Shown here one piece after another: positions 61,940 through 64,000 of a stretch of 64,000 nt of DNA. The first letter of the stretch is position 1, and every line of letters starts with the position of its first letter. This DNA comes from CADEDH01 sp041394285 (GTDB lineage Bacteria > Actinomycetota > Acidimicrobiia > Acidimicrobiales > SZUA-35), in the NCBI GenBank assembly GCA_041394285.1, contig JAWKIL010000016.1, positions 62,001 through 126,000 of the forward strand, written 5' to 3'. The position numbers were made by a program, and so were the translations under genes. Under the pieces are notes generated by a model, which had not been told where the DNA came from, did no database searches, and saw nothing but the letters and a program-made list of their open reading frames with translations.

Positions 61940-62875
61940 TCAGCCGAGGCCGAACCCCTGCCCGCCCAGGAAGCGGGCCAGCTGGTCGCGCTCCCGTCGG
62001 GCCACCATCCGGGCCTTCTCCTCGGCCCAGCCGTAGGGGTCGGCCACGCCCCAGATGTCCACGTCGAGCTGCTGGTCGGGGGGAACGGGGCGGCCGGCGG
62101 CGCTGCGGCGCCGGCTGTAGCCGTCGACGGCTTCGGCCTCGGCCCCGTCGTCGGCCCGGTAGCGGTCCCGGTGCACGGTGACGGCCGGGGGCAGTCGGGG
62201 CGAGAACGGCAGCAGCCGCTCGGGCCACCCCACGCACATCCCGGCCAGGGGGAACACCTGCTCGGGCAGCTCCACTATGGCGGCCACCGCTTCGATGTGG
62301 TTGCGGACCACGCTGATGGGGCAGGTGCCGAGGCCCACGCTCTCGGCCGCCCAGATGAAGCTGGCCAGGTGGATGGCGGCGTCGGCGGCGGCGTTGAGCA
62401 CGGCGTCCAGGTGGTCGTTGGCGAACGGCACACCGGCCCGGTCCGCCACCCGGCGGATGCGTCGGCTGTCGGCGCAGAACAGCAGGAACCGGCCGCAGTC
62501 GAGGATCCAGGGCATGGTGGGGATCAGCTCGGCGACGGCCTGGCGACGGCCGGGGTCGTCGACCACGATCACGCTGCACTGCTGGAGGTCGGATTTCGAC
62601 GGGGCGGAGAAGGCGGCGGCCAGCAGCACGTCGAGGAGGGCGTCGTCCACCGGCTCGCCCGTGTAGCGGCGGCAGCTGCGGTGGGCCAGCATCTGCTCGA
62701 TCACCCCGGGGCCGGCCCGCCCCGAGCGGGCCCGGGCGGCGGCCACGGCCGCGGTGTGGGCCGGGTCGGGCTCGGCGAAGGCGTAGCGGTGGGCCACCAG
62801 GCCGGCCGCGCCGACCTCGGCGTCGGCCGCCGGGGGCGGCGTCGGCCGGGCCGGGGAGGGTGCTGCGTCGGACAT
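61940..62875 (-). CDS. Nitroreductase-family flavoprotein
   Basis: A 311-residue protein. After a Pro-rich N-terminus (about 60 residues), MLAHRSCRRYTGEPVDDALL, AFSAPSKSDLQQCSVIVVDD and AAESVGLGTCPISVVRNHIE form the FMN-binding nitroreductase core; PEQVFPLAGMCVGWPE follows. The C-terminal 70 residues are extra and resemble the NfsA-like long forms. It would reduce nitro compounds, quinones or flavin substrates with NAD(P)H. It is divergent from the epoxide hydrolase; 64 bp separate the starts. The substrate is unknown. Confidence 0.9.
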   Translation of the reverse strand: MSDAAPSPARPTPPPAADAEVGAAGLVAHRYAFAEPDPAHTAAVAAARARSGRAGPGVIEQMLAHRSCRRYTGEPVDDALLDVLLAAAFSAPSKSDLQQCSVIVVDDPGRRQAVAELIPTMPWILDCGRFLLFCADSRRIRRVADRAGVPFANDHLDAVLNAAADAAIHLASFIWAAESVGLGTCPISVVRNHIEAVAAIVELPEQVFPLAGMCVGWPERLLPFSPRLPPAVTVHRDRYRADDGAEAEAVDGYSRRRSAAGRPVPPDQQLDVDIWGVADPYGWAEEKARMVARRERDQLARFLGGQGFGLG

Positions 62876-62939
62876 GCCCCGGATGCTAGAGCCGGCAGGG
62901 GTGCTGGCTCCCGCCGGCGGGAGCGGGCATGCTCTGGCC

Positions 62940-63908
62940 ATGACCGGAGCCGCTCTCACCCACCGCAACATCACCTCGTCGGGCCACCGCATCCATGTGG
63001 TCGAGGCGGGCGAGGGCCCGCTGGTGGTGATGGTCCACGGCTTCCCCGAGAGCTGGTACTCGTGGCGCCACCAGCTCCCGGCGCTGGCCGAGGCGGGCTA
63101 CCGGGCGGTGGCCCTCGACGTTCGGGGCTACGGCCGCTCCGCCGCCCCGGCCGACATCGAGGCCTACGCCATGACGGCTCTGGTGGGCGACGTCATCGCC
63201 ATCATCGACGAGGCCGGCCCCGAGCCGGCGGTGGTGGTGGGCCACGACTGGGGCGCCCCCATCGCCTGGAACACCGCCCTGCTGCGCCCCGACCGGGTGC
63301 GGGGCGTGGCCGGGCTCTCGGTCCCCTACAACCCCCGGGGCGACCTGCGCCCGCTCGACGGGATGCGGGCCCTGGCCGGTGCCGACTGGTTCTACATCGA
63401 CTACTTCCAGGAACCGGGGCTGGCCGAGGCCGAGGTGGAGGCCGACGTGGAGCAGTGGCTCAAGGGGATCTACTTCACGGCGTCGGGCGAGGCCGACCCA
63501 ACGGCCCCATCGGCCTTCATCATCGAGCGGGGCGGCCAGATGAGAGACCGCTTCCAGTACCCCCAGCCGGGGCAGATGGCGTGGCTCACCGGCGACGACC
63601 TGGCCTTCTTCGTTGGCGAGTTCGAGCGCACCGGGCTCACCGGCGGCTTCAACCGCTACCGCAACATCACGCGGGACTGGACCGAGCTGGCCCCCTGGCG
63701 CTTCGCTCCGATCACGGTGCCGTCGCTGTTCATCGGCGGCGACAAGGACGGGCCCACCATCCTCGGCCGCCGGGCCATCGAGCGCTTCGACCGCACCCTG
63801 CCCGGCCTGCGGGGCGCCCACGTCCTGCCCGGCTGCGGCCACTGGACCCAGCAGGAGCGCCCCGACGAGGTGAACCGCCTCCTGGTGGAGTTCCTGGGCG
63901 GCCTGTGA
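62940..63908 (+). CDS. Epoxide hydrolase (alpha/beta-hydrolase)
   Basis: A 322-residue enzyme. VMVHGFPESWYSWRHQLPAL (HGFP oxyanion motif), VVVGHDWGAPIAWNTALL (nucleophile Asp in GHDWG), a cap domain with the two Tyr candidates (YIDYF, YFTASG, NRYRNI), VPSLFIGGDKDGPT (acidic residue) and LPGCGHWTQQERPDEV (His base) follow the epoxide-hydrolase order. It hydrolyses epoxides to diols. ATG 62940 is the family start. It may serve detoxification of aromatic or fatty epoxides. Confidence 0.95.
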   Translation: MTGAALTHRNITSSGHRIHVVEAGEGPLVVMVHGFPESWYSWRHQLPALAEAGYRAVALDVRGYGRSAAPADIEAYAMTALVGDVIAIIDEAGPEPAVVVGHDWGAPIAWNTALLRPDRVRGVAGLSVPYNPRGDLRPLDGMRALAGADWFYIDYFQEPGLAEAEVEADVEQWLKGIYFTASGEADPTAPSAFIIERGGQMRDRFQYPQPGQMAWLTGDDLAFFVGEFERTGLTGGFNRYRNITRDWTELAPWRFAPITVPSLFIGGDKDGPTILGRRAIERFDRTLPGLRGAHVLPGCGHWTQQERPDEVNRLLVEFLGGL

Positions 63909-63974
63909 TCCTGGGGGCTGCCGCCCCCGCCGGCTCCGCCGGCTCCCCATCCACGTCGGGGCCCCCACCCCACC

Positions 63975-64000
63975 GCGCGACGGAACTCGCGCCCACGAAG
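63975..64000. repeat. Probable start of a fourth family A copy (cut by window end)
   Basis: GCGCGACGGAACTCGCGCCC matches the outer arm of A1 (GCGCGACGGAAAACCGCGCC) with two or three changes. The second arm would lie outside the window, so identity is probable only. Confidence 0.5.

Noticed and set aside
63909..63960. A GGGGGCTGCCGCCCCC hairpin after the epoxide hydrolase
   Set aside because: A short GC-only stem with a tiny loop and no T-tract; such stems are frequent by chance here, so it is not listed as a terminator.

Overview
The window is about 73% G+C, densely packed and coded on both strands. Genes often overlap by ATGA or GTGA, GTG and TTG starts are common, and lipoprotein, WYL, ECF-sigma, GTP-type PEPCK and mycothiol-era (TIGR03086-like) genes are present. 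This points to a high-GC actinobacterium with a lipid- and ring-acid-degrading lifestyle. Acidimicrobiia is my best guess, but it is an inference from gene content and not proven. I saw no tRNA, rRNA, CRISPR array, insertion sequence or phage gene.

Layout. 1-2.3 kb (minus): a RuBisCO-like protein overlaps a cupin, as in the Rhodospirillum rubrum MTA-isoprenoid shunt, and sits beside a frameshifted unknown gene. 2.4-5.7 kb: globin-fold protein, MMPL transporter and acetyltransferase. 5.8-9.3 kb: a large LuxR ATPase and a decayed cytochrome P450. 9.3-14.6 kb: an acyl-CoA catabolic block whose core (badH, badI, an AliB-like dehydrogenase, divergent MarR/BadR, perfect operator) looks like cyclohexanecarboxylate degradation. 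14.7-19.6 kb: amidohydrolase, epimerase, cyclase, short FAD-like protein and DUF5009 membrane protein. 19.8-24.3 kb: recG, a small cold-shock-like protein and pckG. 24.4-31.5 kb: glycosyltransferase-like, EcsC, an ECF sigma/anti-sigma pair and a MetE-like protein. 31.6-41.8 kb: alpha-methylacyl-CoA racemase, PAP2 enzyme, VOC enzyme, orphan TadG-like protein, FadB-like enzyme, PTP-like phosphatase, acyl-CoA dehydrogenase and quinone reductase. 42-45 kb: DsbA-like, SSI-like lipoprotein, ElaA and a membrane protein. 45-51 kb: nadA-nadB with a two-site operator, a WYL regulator, a TIGR03086-like enzyme and an NrtR regulator that probably controls nadAB. 51-57 kb: a frameshifted diiron ferritin-like gene and three coupled carboxyltransferase paralogues. 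57-58.5 kb: MarR/DoxX/LigB module with paired operators. 58.7-61.9 kb: an unusual three-gene envelope operon (actin-fold-like protein with a C-terminal membrane helix, BON-OmpA protein, LivK-like lipoprotein). 61.9-63.9 kb: nitroreductase and epoxide hydrolase.

The most unusual signal lies outside the protein functions. Four minus-strand genes end in a short tandem array of exactly three copies (14, 17, 31 and 53 bp periods) that repeats the gene's own 3' end with its stop codon. In one case this makes a chain of two six-codon mini-ORFs linking two carboxyltransferase genes. In addition, three families of intergenic palindromes are scattered at gene ends. Family A (~100 bp, nested stems, paired substitutions that keep base pairing) lies directly next to two of the four tandem arrays.

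Two genes carry single-base frameshifts in GC-rich runs, which could be real decay or assembly errors.
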